Shown here: piece after piece, positions 1 to 6,527 of the stretch
How positions within the stretch are numbered: the first letter of the stretch is position 1
Layout: the number at the start of each line of letters is the position of its first letter
Assembly (NCBI GenBank): GCA_045634005.1
Contig: JAZQZL010000037.1
Span: forward strand, 1-39,291
Length of the DNA: 39,291 nucleotides
Direction of reading: 5' to 3'
Source of the DNA: Flemingiibacterium sp045634005
GTDB lineage: Bacteria > Bacillota > Clostridia > Oscillospirales > CAG-272
The notes under the pieces: generated by a model
Databases searched by the model: none
The model's input: only the letters and a program-made list of their open reading frames with translations
What the model was told of the DNA's origin: nothing
Made by a program: the position numbers and the translations under genes

Positions 1-22
1 ACATTTGATCCGGAGAGCAATT

Positions 23-1129
23 ATGAAAAAATACGACGTTGCCGCGTACGTTTGGCCCGCGTATACGGGCGATGAACCGAGAACGAGAATATTCTGGGAG
101 GAAGGCATCGGCGAGTGGCAGTCTGTCAAGAATTCAGCGCCCAAGGATAACGGCTACCACTGGAACCGAAAGCCCGTTTGGGGCTACGTAAACGAGGCTG
201 ACCCGTATGTTATGCAGATGGAGATCGACGCCGCGGCCGACCACGGTGTTAACGTGTTCATCTACGACTGGTATTGGTACGACAACCGCCCATTCCTCGA
301 GAATTGCCTCAACGACGGCTTTTTAAAGGCTCCCAATAACAACAGAATGAAGTTCTACATAATGTGGGCGAACCACGATGCGAACTATCTTTGGGACATC
401 AGAAGCGCTGACGACGTCAGAGGAACCATCTGGGAGGGAAGAGTTGACCGCTCGCAGTTCGAGATCATCGGTAAGCGCTGGATCGAACAGTACTTCACAA
501 AGGACAACTACTATAAAATAAACAACGAGCCCGTTGTCAGCATCTACGATATGTATAATTTCGTAAGCGGACTTGGCGGAATCGAAGCGGCGGCGGATGC
601 AATGAAATGGCTTTCAGATGAAGCTAAAAGTATCGGACTCGGTGGCGTGCATTTCCAGTTTATCTGTTGGGTTGGCCGCACACAGAACGTTACCGGCCTT
701 GACGGCGGACGCGTTAACGTCACGCCCGAGCATCTCGAGAAGATGGGCTTTGCATCGCTCACGCACTATCAGTTCGTACATATCGTAGAGATGAACAGGG
801 ATTATATCGCAATACTCGAAAACGCTAAAAAGGGTTGGCGGAATGCCACCGATTCGCATAATATCCCGTATTTCCCGCACGTTTCGGTGGGGTGGGATAA
901 CAACCCAAGATTTAAGAAATACAGAGCGGATATCGTTGAAAACAACACGCCTGAAAATTTTGAATTTGCACTTCGCGAGGCAAAGAAATTCGCGGATGAG
1001 AACGGCGTTTCGCTCATCACGCTCAACAGCTGGAACGAATGGACTGAAACGAGTTATTTACAGCCCGACAACCTGTACGGATACGGATATCTCGAAGCAG
1101 TAAAACGCGTCTTTGTTGACGAAGAATAA
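23..1129 (+). CDS. GH99-like (WbsX-type) glycan-active protein
   Basis: This 368-residue protein resembles the WbsX / glycoside hydrolase 99-like family, which is found in glycan-processing loci and thought to act on mannose-type or cell-surface polysaccharides. Visible features are an early aromatic block (AAYVWPAY), FIYDWYWYD near residue 90, HYQFVHI and the closing LNSWNEWTE segment typical of the family. I chose the ATG at 23 because GGAGA lies just upstream; an in-frame TTG at 5 has no comparable site. It is the first gene of the window and is followed after 10 bases by a hydrolase gene, so the two are probably co-transcribed. The exact substrate cannot be read from the sequence. There is no signal peptide, so a cytoplasmic role is likely. 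Confidence 0.75.
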   Translation: MKKYDVAAYVWPAYTGDEPRTRIFWEEGIGEWQSVKNSAPKDNGYHWNRKPVWGYVNEADPYVMQMEIDAAADHGVNVFIYDWYWYDNRPFLENCLNDGFLKAPNNNRMKFYIMWANHDANYLWDIRSADDVRGTIWEGRVDRSQFEIIGKRWIEQYFTKDNYYKINNEPVVSIYDMYNFVSGLGGIEAAADAMKWLSDEAKSIGLGGVHFQFICWVGRTQNVTGLDGGRVNVTPEHLEKMGFASLTHYQFVHIVEMNRDYIAILENAKKGWRNATDSHNIPYFPHVSVGWDNNPRFKKYRADIVENNTPENFEFALREAKKFADENGVSLITLNSWNEWTETSYLQPDNLYGYGYLEAVKRVFVDEE

Positions 1130-1139
1130 AGGAGCAATT

Positions 1140-2330
1140 ATGAATTTCACCAAGCTTAAAAATTTCCTTGACGATATGGTTGCAACCGGTCGTACGCCCG
1201 GCTGCTCGGTCGTCGTTTATAAGGACGGAAAGCTTGCATTTACTCATTCTGTAGGCGTTTCCAACATCGAAAGCGGCGCTAAAATGACGGGTGAGGAGTA
1301 TTTCAACATCTATTCCTGCTCGAAGGTTACCACCGTCACCGCCGGAGCACAGCTTCTTGAGAAGGGCGCATTTTTGCTCTCCGATCCGCTTTACGACTAT
1401 CTGCCCGAGTACCGCCATATGACGATTAAAACGGCTGACGGCGACATTGTTGAGGCGAAAAATCCCATCACTGTCGGCGATCTTTTTACTATGAGTACGG
1501 GCTTTGATTATAACTTCAATTCGCCCGCGATCACCGAGCTTCGCGAGAAAAATCCAAACTACACCACAGAGGATTTCATTCGCGCAAGAGCGAAAGACAC
1601 GCTCTTTTTTGAACCGGGAACACATTGGCGTTATTCGCACAGCCACGATCTGCTCGGCGGCTTTATATCCGTAATTACGGGCAAAAAATTCCGCGATTAC
1701 GTTAAGGAAAACATTTTCGATCCCCTTGGAATGGATAAGGCTGTATACCACCCAACGCCGGAAATTTTCGCGCAAATGGCACAGCAGTACGAGTTTGTGC
1801 CCGAGGACAAGGCACAGCAGGCACTTTCCATGGTCGAGGCGCAGATGTACGGCAACGCCAAGAACGGTTACTTTAAGAAGGTGAGTCTTGAGAAAGGCTC
1901 CGTATCTGGACATTCACCCGAATACGACAGTGGAGGAGCAGGCATTATAACCACTGTCGGCGACTATGCAAAGCTCGCGGCGGCACTTTCGTGCGGCGGT
2001 CTTGGTGCAAACGGCGAGCGCATACTTTCCTCGAAAACTGTCGAGCTTATGAAGGTGAATCGCCTTGACGCGACACAGCTCGTAGATCTCAATTGGAAGC
2101 AGCTTCTCGGTCACGGCTACGGTCTTGGTGTGCGCACACACATCGACAAGAGCGTTTCCGGACTCAACGCTAATCTCGGAGAATTCGGCTGGGGCGGCGC
2201 TGCCGGAGCTAACGTTGTAGTTGATAGTGAGGAAAAGCTCGGCGTATTCTTTGCACAGCACGTGCTTAATCCACGCGAGGAATGGTATCAGCCGCGACTT
2301 ATAAACGTAGCGTATTCCTGCATTGACTAA
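1140..2330 (+). CDS. Serine hydrolase of the beta-lactamase / penicillin-binding-protein fold
   Basis: A 396-residue class C beta-lactamase-like serine hydrolase (esterase, D-aminopeptidase or carboxypeptidase type). The SxxK motif is S59-C-S-K62, and a Tyr-based second motif is Y165-S-H, where YxN is more usual. HGYGLGV and FGWGGAAG near the C-terminus match the region that normally carries the third active-site motif. No signal peptide is seen, which argues against a secreted antibiotic-degrading beta-lactamase. The ATG at 1140 is preceded by AAAGGAGC; an upstream in-frame start at 1113 lies inside the previous gene. It is probably the second gene of an operon with the GH99-like protein and ends at a strong terminator. 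Its substrate is unknown. Confidence 0.8.
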   Translation: MNFTKLKNFLDDMVATGRTPGCSVVVYKDGKLAFTHSVGVSNIESGAKMTGEEYFNIYSCSKVTTVTAGAQLLEKGAFLLSDPLYDYLPEYRHMTIKTADGDIVEAKNPITVGDLFTMSTGFDYNFNSPAITELREKNPNYTTEDFIRARAKDTLFFEPGTHWRYSHSHDLLGGFISVITGKKFRDYVKENIFDPLGMDKAVYHPTPEIFAQMAQQYEFVPEDKAQQALSMVEAQMYGNAKNGYFKKVSLEKGSVSGHSPEYDSGGAGIITTVGDYAKLAAALSCGGLGANGERILSSKTVELMKVNRLDATQLVDLNWKQLLGHGYGLGVRTHIDKSVSGLNANLGEFGWGGAAGANVVVDSEEKLGVFFAQHVLNPREEWYQPRLINVAYSCID

Positions 2331-2355
2331 ATAGGGAAGAGTATAGGAAACAAGG

Positions 2356-2394
2356 GCATCGGCAGGGGATTTTCGACCTCTGCCGATGCTTTTT
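2356..2394 (+). terminator. Rho-independent terminator after the hydrolase gene
   Basis: GCATCGGCAGGGG at 2356-2368 pairs with CCTCTGCCGATGC at 2377-2389, with one G-U pair, and is followed by TTTTT. It closes the GH99-like/hydrolase operon just before the prophage. Confidence 0.85.
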
Positions 2395-2515
2395 GCAAAC
2401 TCTAGGTCACGGTTCGATTCTAGTATATATACAAACCAACATGGCAATCGACAAACCAATCGGAAACTAAAGCATTGACAATCAGAAGCAAAGCACATAT
2501 TATATAACTGTAATG

Positions 2516-2566
2516 ATTTTGTATAATTAATATCTTAAAAGTAGGTTTAAAAGTTTTGTATAATTG
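2516..2566. repeat. Candidate left attachment repeats
   Basis: Two near copies of the TTTTGTATAATT core lie at 2516-2528 and 2554-2566. The first shares 13 bases (ATTTTGTATAATT) with the right end at 8525-8537, and the second shares TTTTGTATAATTG with 8526-8538. Which copy marks the real junction cannot be decided here. The motif recurs inside the palindrome at 3033-3064. Confidence 0.45.
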
Positions 2567-2569
2567 TAT

Positions 2570-3201
2570 CACGGCGCAGATTTGCCTTTGCACAGACGGG
2601 CATAGGTGCTGATTGAACGGTTATCAGGCTTACAATTTCTGTTGCTTGTAACGCTATTGCTTATTATTTATGTATACTGTGGCTGCATCCGGCGGCGATT
2701 GCCGGACTTGCTTAATTTGTTTCTTTACAGCGTACCGACTACAGTATACTTGATACTACCGCGCACACGCTGTAAGCTGTGAGAGCGTGCACGTATGCGT
2801 TCTGACAGCCGATAGCGTGAAGCGGAACGTATACTTATAAGAATCAGCTCACGCCAGCGGCTGTTAGAAAATTGTAGTGAGGACAATACGCGTACCGGCA
2901 ACCGCGCAGTAGCTCACAGCGTGTTGCGGAATGTATAGTTACACGTTTTGCGATCACAGAATCGCTACCACAGGCATATAAAAACGGGTGCGGCATACGC
3001 CACACCCTATTTTAAGTCTTTTCCGCTTCCCTATATTATACAAAATTTGCATTTTGTATAATATCGTGCACGTATAAAGATGCACGCTGAAGTTACTCTG
3101 CACCGTCAAGCATGGTAAAATGTGCGCCGTACCTTCAGCGTGCTGCAATGTGCTGCTATTATGCGTTGCTGTCGCAACTACAAAATGCAGATTTTGTGCA
3201 G
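2570..3201. other. Structured non-coding region, candidate phage origin / packaging signal
   Basis: I see no credible gene between 2331 and 3201. The part inside the prophage is dense in inverted repeats. 2766-2771 pairs with 2784-2789. A long imperfect hairpin pairs 2805-2820 with 2849-2864 (14 of 16 positions). An 11-base perfect pair joins 3082-3092 to 3133-3143, and a seven-base pair joins 3180-3186 to 3191-3197. Filamentous phages keep their plus and minus origins and packaging hairpin in one intergenic region beside the replication gene, and this stretch lies next to rep. Which hairpin does what is inference; no nick site was identified. Confidence 0.5.
3033..3064. repeat. Perfect 14+4+14 palindrome, dif-like
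   Basis: ATATTATACAAAAT at 3033-3046 is the exact reverse complement of 3051-3064, with a TTGC centre. Read as 11+6+11 (3035-3062) it has the geometry of a XerC/XerD dif site. The right arm TTTTGTATAAT agrees at 8 of 11 positions with the XerD half of Bacillus dif as I recall it. The same arm occurs at both prophage ends. Confidence 0.5.
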
Positions 3202-3378
3202 TCAGCTTTCTTCTATCTTTTCAACGCAAATATCGGTATCAACAAAGCAACAATCTTCACAGCCTTTGTAAAAGAAACAATTAAAACAATCCATACCCTC
3301 TATTTGCTGACACAATCCGTCAACACAAGCAAAACCACAATAACCCTCACAAAACTCAAAACCATTATCATTCTTCAT
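3202..3378 (-). CDS. Cys-rich 58-residue phage miniprotein
   Basis: A small open frame that starts with ATG at 3378 and overlaps the stop of the replication gene by four bases (ATGA), so it is probably translated by coupling. The 58 residues contain ten cysteines (positions 10, 14, 18, 23, 31, 34, 40, 43, 44, 51) arranged as CEGYCGFACVDGLC, then DCFNC and GCEDCC. That spacing suggests metal binding, zinc or Fe-S, rather than export, because there is no signal peptide or membrane segment. I do not recognise an assigned function. Position after rep suggests a role in replication, in control of rep, or against the host. The ordered Cys pairs and the ATGA overlap argue strongly that it is real. 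Confidence 0.75.
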   Translation of the reverse strand: MKNDNGFEFCEGYCGFACVDGLCQQIEGMDCFNCFFYKGCEDCCFVDTDICVEKIEES

Positions 3379-4295
3379 TCAACTACAAACTCCATATCTT
3401 GCAAATACTTTACACGTACTACAGTGTTAGGGACATCATATTCGGGTAAATCTACTTCGTCATACGGTACATTGTAATACTCGGTATACGGTTCCCTATC
3501 TATGTTACGGCTTGACCAATAGTAACGACCGAATATACGGTCTGTACCTTTAGTGATATACTTTGTGAGATACACAGACAAAGCACCGCTGTTATCATTC
3601 ACCCGGATAGCTGTACTGAAGCCGTACTTCCAATCGGGGACATTGTATATCTTATCCTTATCAGTAAAAGGCAGTCCAAAGCGTTTAGCATCTTCGATTT
3701 TGTATGACTTCTTCCCTATTCTGACACGTCCGCTGTCTACTACAGGGAGCGCATCGTTAATGAGGGCGTGACAGTGTATGCCGTCAGAGTGCTTAAACTT
3801 CTCGGGAATAAGTATGTATTTTAGTCCTTTACGAGCAACATTGTTTTGAAGCCATATATTGAGTTTAGGCATAACCTCATGCACGTTAGAAGAATTTACT
3901 TGTTTAGGATCGAAAGTGATTGTAAGGAAGTACGACCAATCATTACAGTAAACAATGTCAAAGACGCGCTCGCGGTTACGCTTAATTACCTCATACTCAC
4001 GAGAGGAAGTTACTTCAGTATCAGTATCTTCAGACTGCACCTCATCTTCAAGAAACGGTACTTTTACACCGATACTCTCTTCTTGTTCTTCAATTTCAAC
4101 TGCAGTATATTCTTTATCTGACTTCGGGTGAAATATCGGATGCGATGCAAACGTTATGTTACGTTTCCCATCCGGGTAATACTTCACCTTGCAATTGAAA
4201 ACTTCATCACCAAGCAAAGCATCGTAATTTACTTTTGATTGATTACCTTTTCCTCGTGCTTCAACGTACTGTCCATGGTCAACGTGAAATCTCAT
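3375..4295 (-). CDS. HUH rolling-circle replication initiator (inovirus gpII-like)
   Basis: A 306-residue replication protein that would nick the phage double-stranded form and start rolling-circle synthesis. The three HUH motifs are in order. Motif I is YFLTITFDP (122-130), the metal-binding motif II is GIHCHALIN (His174, His176), and motif III is VYLTKYITKG (Tyr242, Tyr246), the tyrosines being candidates for the 5' DNA linkage. The first 120 residues are an acidic, less conserved extension. The ATG at 4295 has AAAAGGA upstream. It lies downstream of the Zot gene, separated by a G+C-rich hairpin, and its stop overlaps the Cys-rich gene. It resembles replication proteins of inoviruses and microviruses; the gene context makes inovirus the right choice. 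Confidence 0.85.
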   Translation of the reverse strand: MRFHVDHGQYVEARGKGNQSKVNYDALLGDEVFNCKVKYYPDGKRNITFASHPIFHPKSDKEYTAVEIEEQEESIGVKVPFLEDEVQSEDTDTEVTSSREYEVIKRNRERVFDIVYCNDWSYFLTITFDPKQVNSSNVHEVMPKLNIWLQNNVARKGLKYILIPEKFKHSDGIHCHALINDALPVVDSGRVRIGKKSYKIEDAKRFGLPFTDKDKIYNVPDWKYGFSTAIRVNDNSGALSVYLTKYITKGTDRIFGRYYWSSRNIDREPYTEYYNVPYDEVDLPEYDVPNTVVRVKYLQDMEFVVE

Positions 4296-4449
4296 TTTTT
4301 AGGTGTCCTTTTCGGCGTAAATTAAAATTGTTAATAAGTGTTCATAATTTTATCACGAACTAAAGTGCGCGATTTTGTCAGACACAATCGGCGTTTTGGG
4401 GATTGCTCCAAATGGAGCGTGATTGAATTTCGTGGATAATATCAAGTAA

Positions 4450-4499
4450 AAGGAAGGAAACGCGCGACGCGCGATGCGCGTCACCGCGCATCCTTCCTT
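4450..4499. other. G+C-rich cruciform between zot and rep
   Basis: An outer stem pairs AAGGAAGGA (4450-4458) with TCCTTCCTT (4491-4499). Inside, GATGCGCG (4473-4480) pairs with CGCGCATC (4485-4492), next to a second CGCG repeat (4461-4472). A smaller palindrome, GCTCCAAATGGAGC, lies at 4405-4418. In this A+T-rich phage such a structure could be a terminator for the structural operon, a packaging hairpin or a strand origin. The 4296-4449 stretch otherwise holds only the leader of rep. Confidence 0.5.
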
Positions 4500-4512
4500 C
4501 AAAATAGGCAAA

Positions 4513-5103
4513 TCACCAAGTATCAAAAACAACTTTATTCATTGCAGGAGCTTCAAAACTGTCAAAATATTTGTAATACCGGGGACGGAAACAAAGCTCA
4601 ACATTCTGTCTGAAGCCAAATAAAATCTTAAGCAGCGTCGGGAAAACATATCCCATTTTAATATCAGACTCCTCTGTTATCGTTATCTTACGATAAATAG
4701 CAGTTGCATAGGTTATATGACCCGCTTTTTTCATGTAGTAAAGGTTATGTGTCAGCTCACGTATTTTACGATCTACACCGTCATACTGTTGTGTAGCATA
4801 AACAATATCCACACCATAATGACGATGAAGTATAAAAAACTGCTTTAAATCCTTGCTAAATTGCTTGAAATCCCTGCTATCTGCATCAAGAGAAATTTCG
4901 TCAATAAGAATAAGACTTTCAGACATATCTACATGCCCAATATCGGAAAAATTGAGAACATGACATCCTGCAATATAATAGTTGGAAAGAACACGTTTGT
5001 AAGGGCTCTTCCCTTTTTTTATACGCTTCAACTCTTTCCTTGCTATCTTTGCAAGCATAGTAGACTTACCGCAACCGGGCAAGCCAAAAAAGCACGTTAT
5101 CAT
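4513..5103 (-). CDS. zot: Zot-family morphogenesis ATPase (inovirus pI-like)
   Basis: A 196-residue P-loop ATPase of the FtsK/HerA-like Zot family, the inner-membrane motor that assembles and extrudes filamentous virions. Walker A is GLPGCGKST (residues 7-15) and Walker B is LILIDE (64-69). FILHRHYGVDIVYATQQ follows, as in Zot proteins. The ATG at 5103 overlaps the preceding stop (TGATG), so I prefer it to the in-frame GTG at 5112. It is short: the transmembrane helix and periplasmic domain seen in classical Zot/pI are missing. The 49-residue membrane protein encoded just upstream and overlapping it may supply the membrane part. Zot is the usual marker gene for inoviruses and anchors the identification of this prophage. 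Confidence 0.85.
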   Translation of the reverse strand: MITCFFGLPGCGKSTMLAKIARKELKRIKKGKSPYKRVLSNYYIAGCHVLNFSDIGHVDMSESLILIDEISLDADSRDFKQFSKDLKQFFILHRHYGVDIVYATQQYDGVDRKIRELTHNLYYMKKAGHITYATAIYRKITITEESDIKMGYVFPTLLKILFGFRQNVELCFRPRYYKYFDSFEAPAMNKVVFDTW

Positions 5104-5252
5104 CAATCCCACCTCTTTCGACGGATATTCAGAAGCATAAAGGTAAGCTCAATGACTCCGATCAGAAGCGTAACCGCTACAAGTGGGACGAAATATTCAG
5201 TTACAAGTAATTCGGGAATTTCAAAAATCAAATAAGAAACTAAATCAAGCAT
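5103..5252 (-). CDS. 49-residue single-helix membrane protein
   Basis: A small gene with AAGGTG before its ATG, encoding 49 residues. A hydrophobic helix (about 20-42, YFVPLVAVTLLIGVIEL) is followed by a strongly basic tail, NIRRKRW. Its TGA overlaps the ATG of the Zot gene, implying coupled translation. The arrangement of helix and basic end is that of minor virion proteins or of a membrane anchor. Because the Zot protein here lacks its own membrane segment, a partner or anchor role is plausible but is inference. Confidence 0.7.
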   Translation of the reverse strand: MLDLVSYLIFEIPELLVTEYFVPLVAVTLLIGVIELTFMLLNIRRKRWD

Positions 5253-5270
5253 AAAATTCACCTTCAAAAT

Positions 5271-5290
5271 AGGGCGAGTTGCCCCGCCCT
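5271..5290 (-). terminator. Hairpin terminator after the major coat gene
   Basis: On the minus strand AGGGCG and CGCCCT form a stem followed by ATTTT. It lies between the coat genes and the Zot pair. In the classical Ff phages a terminator likewise follows the major coat gene and keeps coat mRNA in excess. Confidence 0.65.
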
Positions 5291-5304
5291 ATCAGATTTG
5301 AATG

Positions 5305-5457
5305 TCAGCGTCCAATAAAACGCTGCGCAAGACCGATAACGGCACCTGCAACGAAGATACCAACCGGAATGAGTAAAAGAGGACTTTCGGAAATAGTATC
5401 AACTACCTTTCCTATCTGCGTCCACAGAGTGGACATGACGTTTACAACGTAATCCAT
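5305..5457 (-). CDS. Major coat protein paralogue A (pVIII-like)
   Basis: A 50-residue protein with an amphipathic N-terminal part (MDYVVNVMSTLWTQIG), a hydrophobic helix (PLLLIPVGIFVAGAVIGLA, about 26-44) and a basic end (QRFIGR). This is the layout of a filamentous-phage major coat protein, in which the helix packs into the tubular virion and the basic tail touches DNA. AAAGGA precedes the ATG at 5457. It is the second of two tandem paralogues; the last 25 residues are identical in both. No signal peptide is present, unlike Ff pVIII, so insertion would not need cleavage. It is followed by a terminator. Confidence 0.75.
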   Translation of the reverse strand: MDYVVNVMSTLWTQIGKVVDTISESPLLLIPVGIFVAGAVIGLAQRFIGR

Positions 5458-5478
5458 AGCTTATCCTTTCTTTTGTAA

Positions 5479-5655
5479 TTATCTACCGATGAAACGCTGT
5501 GCAAGACCGATAACGGCACCTGCTACGAAGATACCTACGGGAATAAGCAAGAGGGGCTTATTCGAAATAGTGGTAACTACAGTACCGATCTGAGTCCAGA
5601 GCTCTTCCATAACGACTACAACATTAGCCATACCGTTTACTACTTCTCCTTCCAT
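5479..5655 (-). CDS. Major coat protein paralogue B (pVIII-like)
   Basis: A 58-residue paralogue of the next gene, with a longer N-terminus (MEGEVVNGMANVVVVMEELW) and then WTQIG.VV..TIS and the same membrane helix and basic QRFIGR tail. AAAGGAG stands before the ATG at 5655. Only 21 bases separate it from its paralogue. The difference lies in the N-terminal, solvent-exposed half, whereas the helix that packs in the virion is invariant. Two coat types could therefore co-assemble or act as alternatives; which is the main one is unknown. Confidence 0.75.
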   Translation of the reverse strand: MEGEVVNGMANVVVVMEELWTQIGTVVTTISNKPLLLIPVGIFVAGAVIGLAQRFIGR

Positions 5656-5671
5656 GTTTTAAAATACTCCT

Positions 5672-5824
5672 TTATCGAAATATATGTAATACTGCGTTGT
5701 ACACCGCAGACACTACCGACTTTGCAACCCACGACACAGTGATAGCACAGATAACTACAAGATAAATATCGTATTCGGTTGCTTCTGATGCGAGCCCTAA
5801 AATCTCGCGGTACATATCAATCAT
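5672..5824 (-). CDS. 50-residue membrane protein, probable minor virion protein
   Basis: The ATG at 5824 overlaps the stop of the previous gene by four bases (ATGA), so translation is probably coupled. A polar N-terminus (MIDMYREILGLASEATEYD) leads into a hydrophobic helix (about 20-40, IYLVVICAITVSWVAKSV), and the protein ends in HIFR. Size and position next to the coat genes fit a tip protein such as pVII or pIX, but there is no direct sequence evidence beyond the layout. Confidence 0.65.
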   Translation of the reverse strand: MIDMYREILGLASEATEYDIYLVVICAITVSWVAKSVVSAVYNAVLHIFR

Positions 5825-6039
5825 TTGAATATCACCGTAACAGCAGCTAAAGCTACAACAAGCACAGTAATAAGCATCAAAGCGGAGCTCTGCTGCTCGT
5901 TGTATTTCTGCATATCCTCTCGTAATTCTTTTATCTCTGTAAGCAATTCACCTTGCCGGGAATATATACGATCAGCTTCGCTATTGAGCTGCTCCATCTC
6001 TGAAACAAGCTCGGAAAAATCATAATAGTAACCGCCCAT
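5821..6039 (-). CDS. 72-residue coiled-coil membrane protein
   Basis: The N-terminal 48 residues are polar and heptad-like (LVSEMEQLNSEADRIYSRQ and on), predicting a coiled coil. The last 20 form a hydrophobic helix (ALMLITVLVVALAAVTVIF) ending in a single Lys. Its ATG overlaps the preceding TGA (TGATG). It lies within the chain of overlapping phage genes and is probably a virion or assembly protein. I know no close family. Confidence 0.65.
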   Translation of the reverse strand: MGGYYYDFSELVSEMEQLNSEADRIYSRQGELLTEIKELREDMQKYNEQQSSALMLITVLVVALAAVTVIFK

Positions 6040-6260
6040 CAGTCTTTGTCCTTTCTATGAGTATTGCGAATTGCACTCTCAAGCCTTGACATAGTGTTCG
6101 CCCTCGGTAAGTGAGAGAAGAACAACATAAAACATACATCAATAACAAGGCAAACTATGAGAAACTGCAAAAGATTTAGTCCGGGGAATAACTGAAAAGA
6201 ACGAAGATAATCAAAGACCTTGCCGAAATTGTTTAGCAAAAACGAAAATACTTCAGTCAT
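6039..6260 (-). CDS. 73-residue membrane protein of the phage operon
   Basis: I chose the ATG at 6260 because GGAGG (6266-6270) stands five bases upstream; an ATG at 6272 has no site. A hydrophobic helix (NLLQFLIVCLVIDVCFMLFF) is followed by a basic cytoplasmic-type tail (RLESAIRNTHRKDKD). Position between the pVI-like gene and the coiled-coil gene suggests a structural or assembly role. Confidence 0.65.
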   Translation of the reverse strand: MTEVFSFLLNNFGKVFDYLRSFQLFPGLNLLQFLIVCLVIDVCFMLFFSHLPRANTMSRLESAIRNTHRKDKD

Positions 6261-6271
6261 AAATACCTCCA

Positions 6272-6526
6272 TTACATGAAGGGCATAACAAGATTGATGA
6301 TCTTGAGAGTAACAAACTGTATGAGAATATACAGCATCATATAGCCAAAAGTCTTGGCAGGCCCGGGCATCATATCAAGGTACGTTAGCATAAGCTCAAT
6401 AAAATCGGGAATATCACCAAGGATAGTCAGAGCTCCGGTGATCGTTTCCCAAAGAACGTTGCCGACGGTAGATAAAATCCGACCGAATTGAGCTAAAAAA
6501 TCAATAATATCAGATATAGCACCCAT
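6272..6526 (-). CDS. 84-residue hydrophobic phage protein (pVI-like)
   Basis: Starts at ATG 6526 two bases after the stop of the pIII-like gene; a GGAGG lies 11 bases upstream, rather far, and an in-frame TTG at 6550 is an alternative. It has an N-terminal amphipathic stretch, a middle segment (GDIPDFIELMLTYLDMMPG) and a C-terminal membrane helix (MMLYILIQFVTLKIINLVM). In inoviruses the gene after the adsorption protein usually encodes pVI, which caps the same virion end. That assignment is from position and hydrophobicity only. Confidence 0.65.
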   Translation of the reverse strand: MGAISDIIDFLAQFGRILSTVGNVLWETITGALTILGDIPDFIELMLTYLDMMPGPAKTFGYMMLYILIQFVTLKIINLVMPFM

Positions 6527-6527
6527 A

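Noticed and set aside
2401..2430. GGTTCGATTC resembling a tRNA T-arm left of the prophage
   Set aside because: No matching stem, acceptor or anticodon arm could be built around it; probably chance.
2954..3148. Short open frame in the phage non-coding region
   Set aside because: It spans the dif-like palindrome and hairpins, lacks a ribosome site and encodes no plausible protein.
2570..3201. CRISPR array
   Set aside because: The repeats are inverted and of different sequence, without regular spacers; no array exists in the window.
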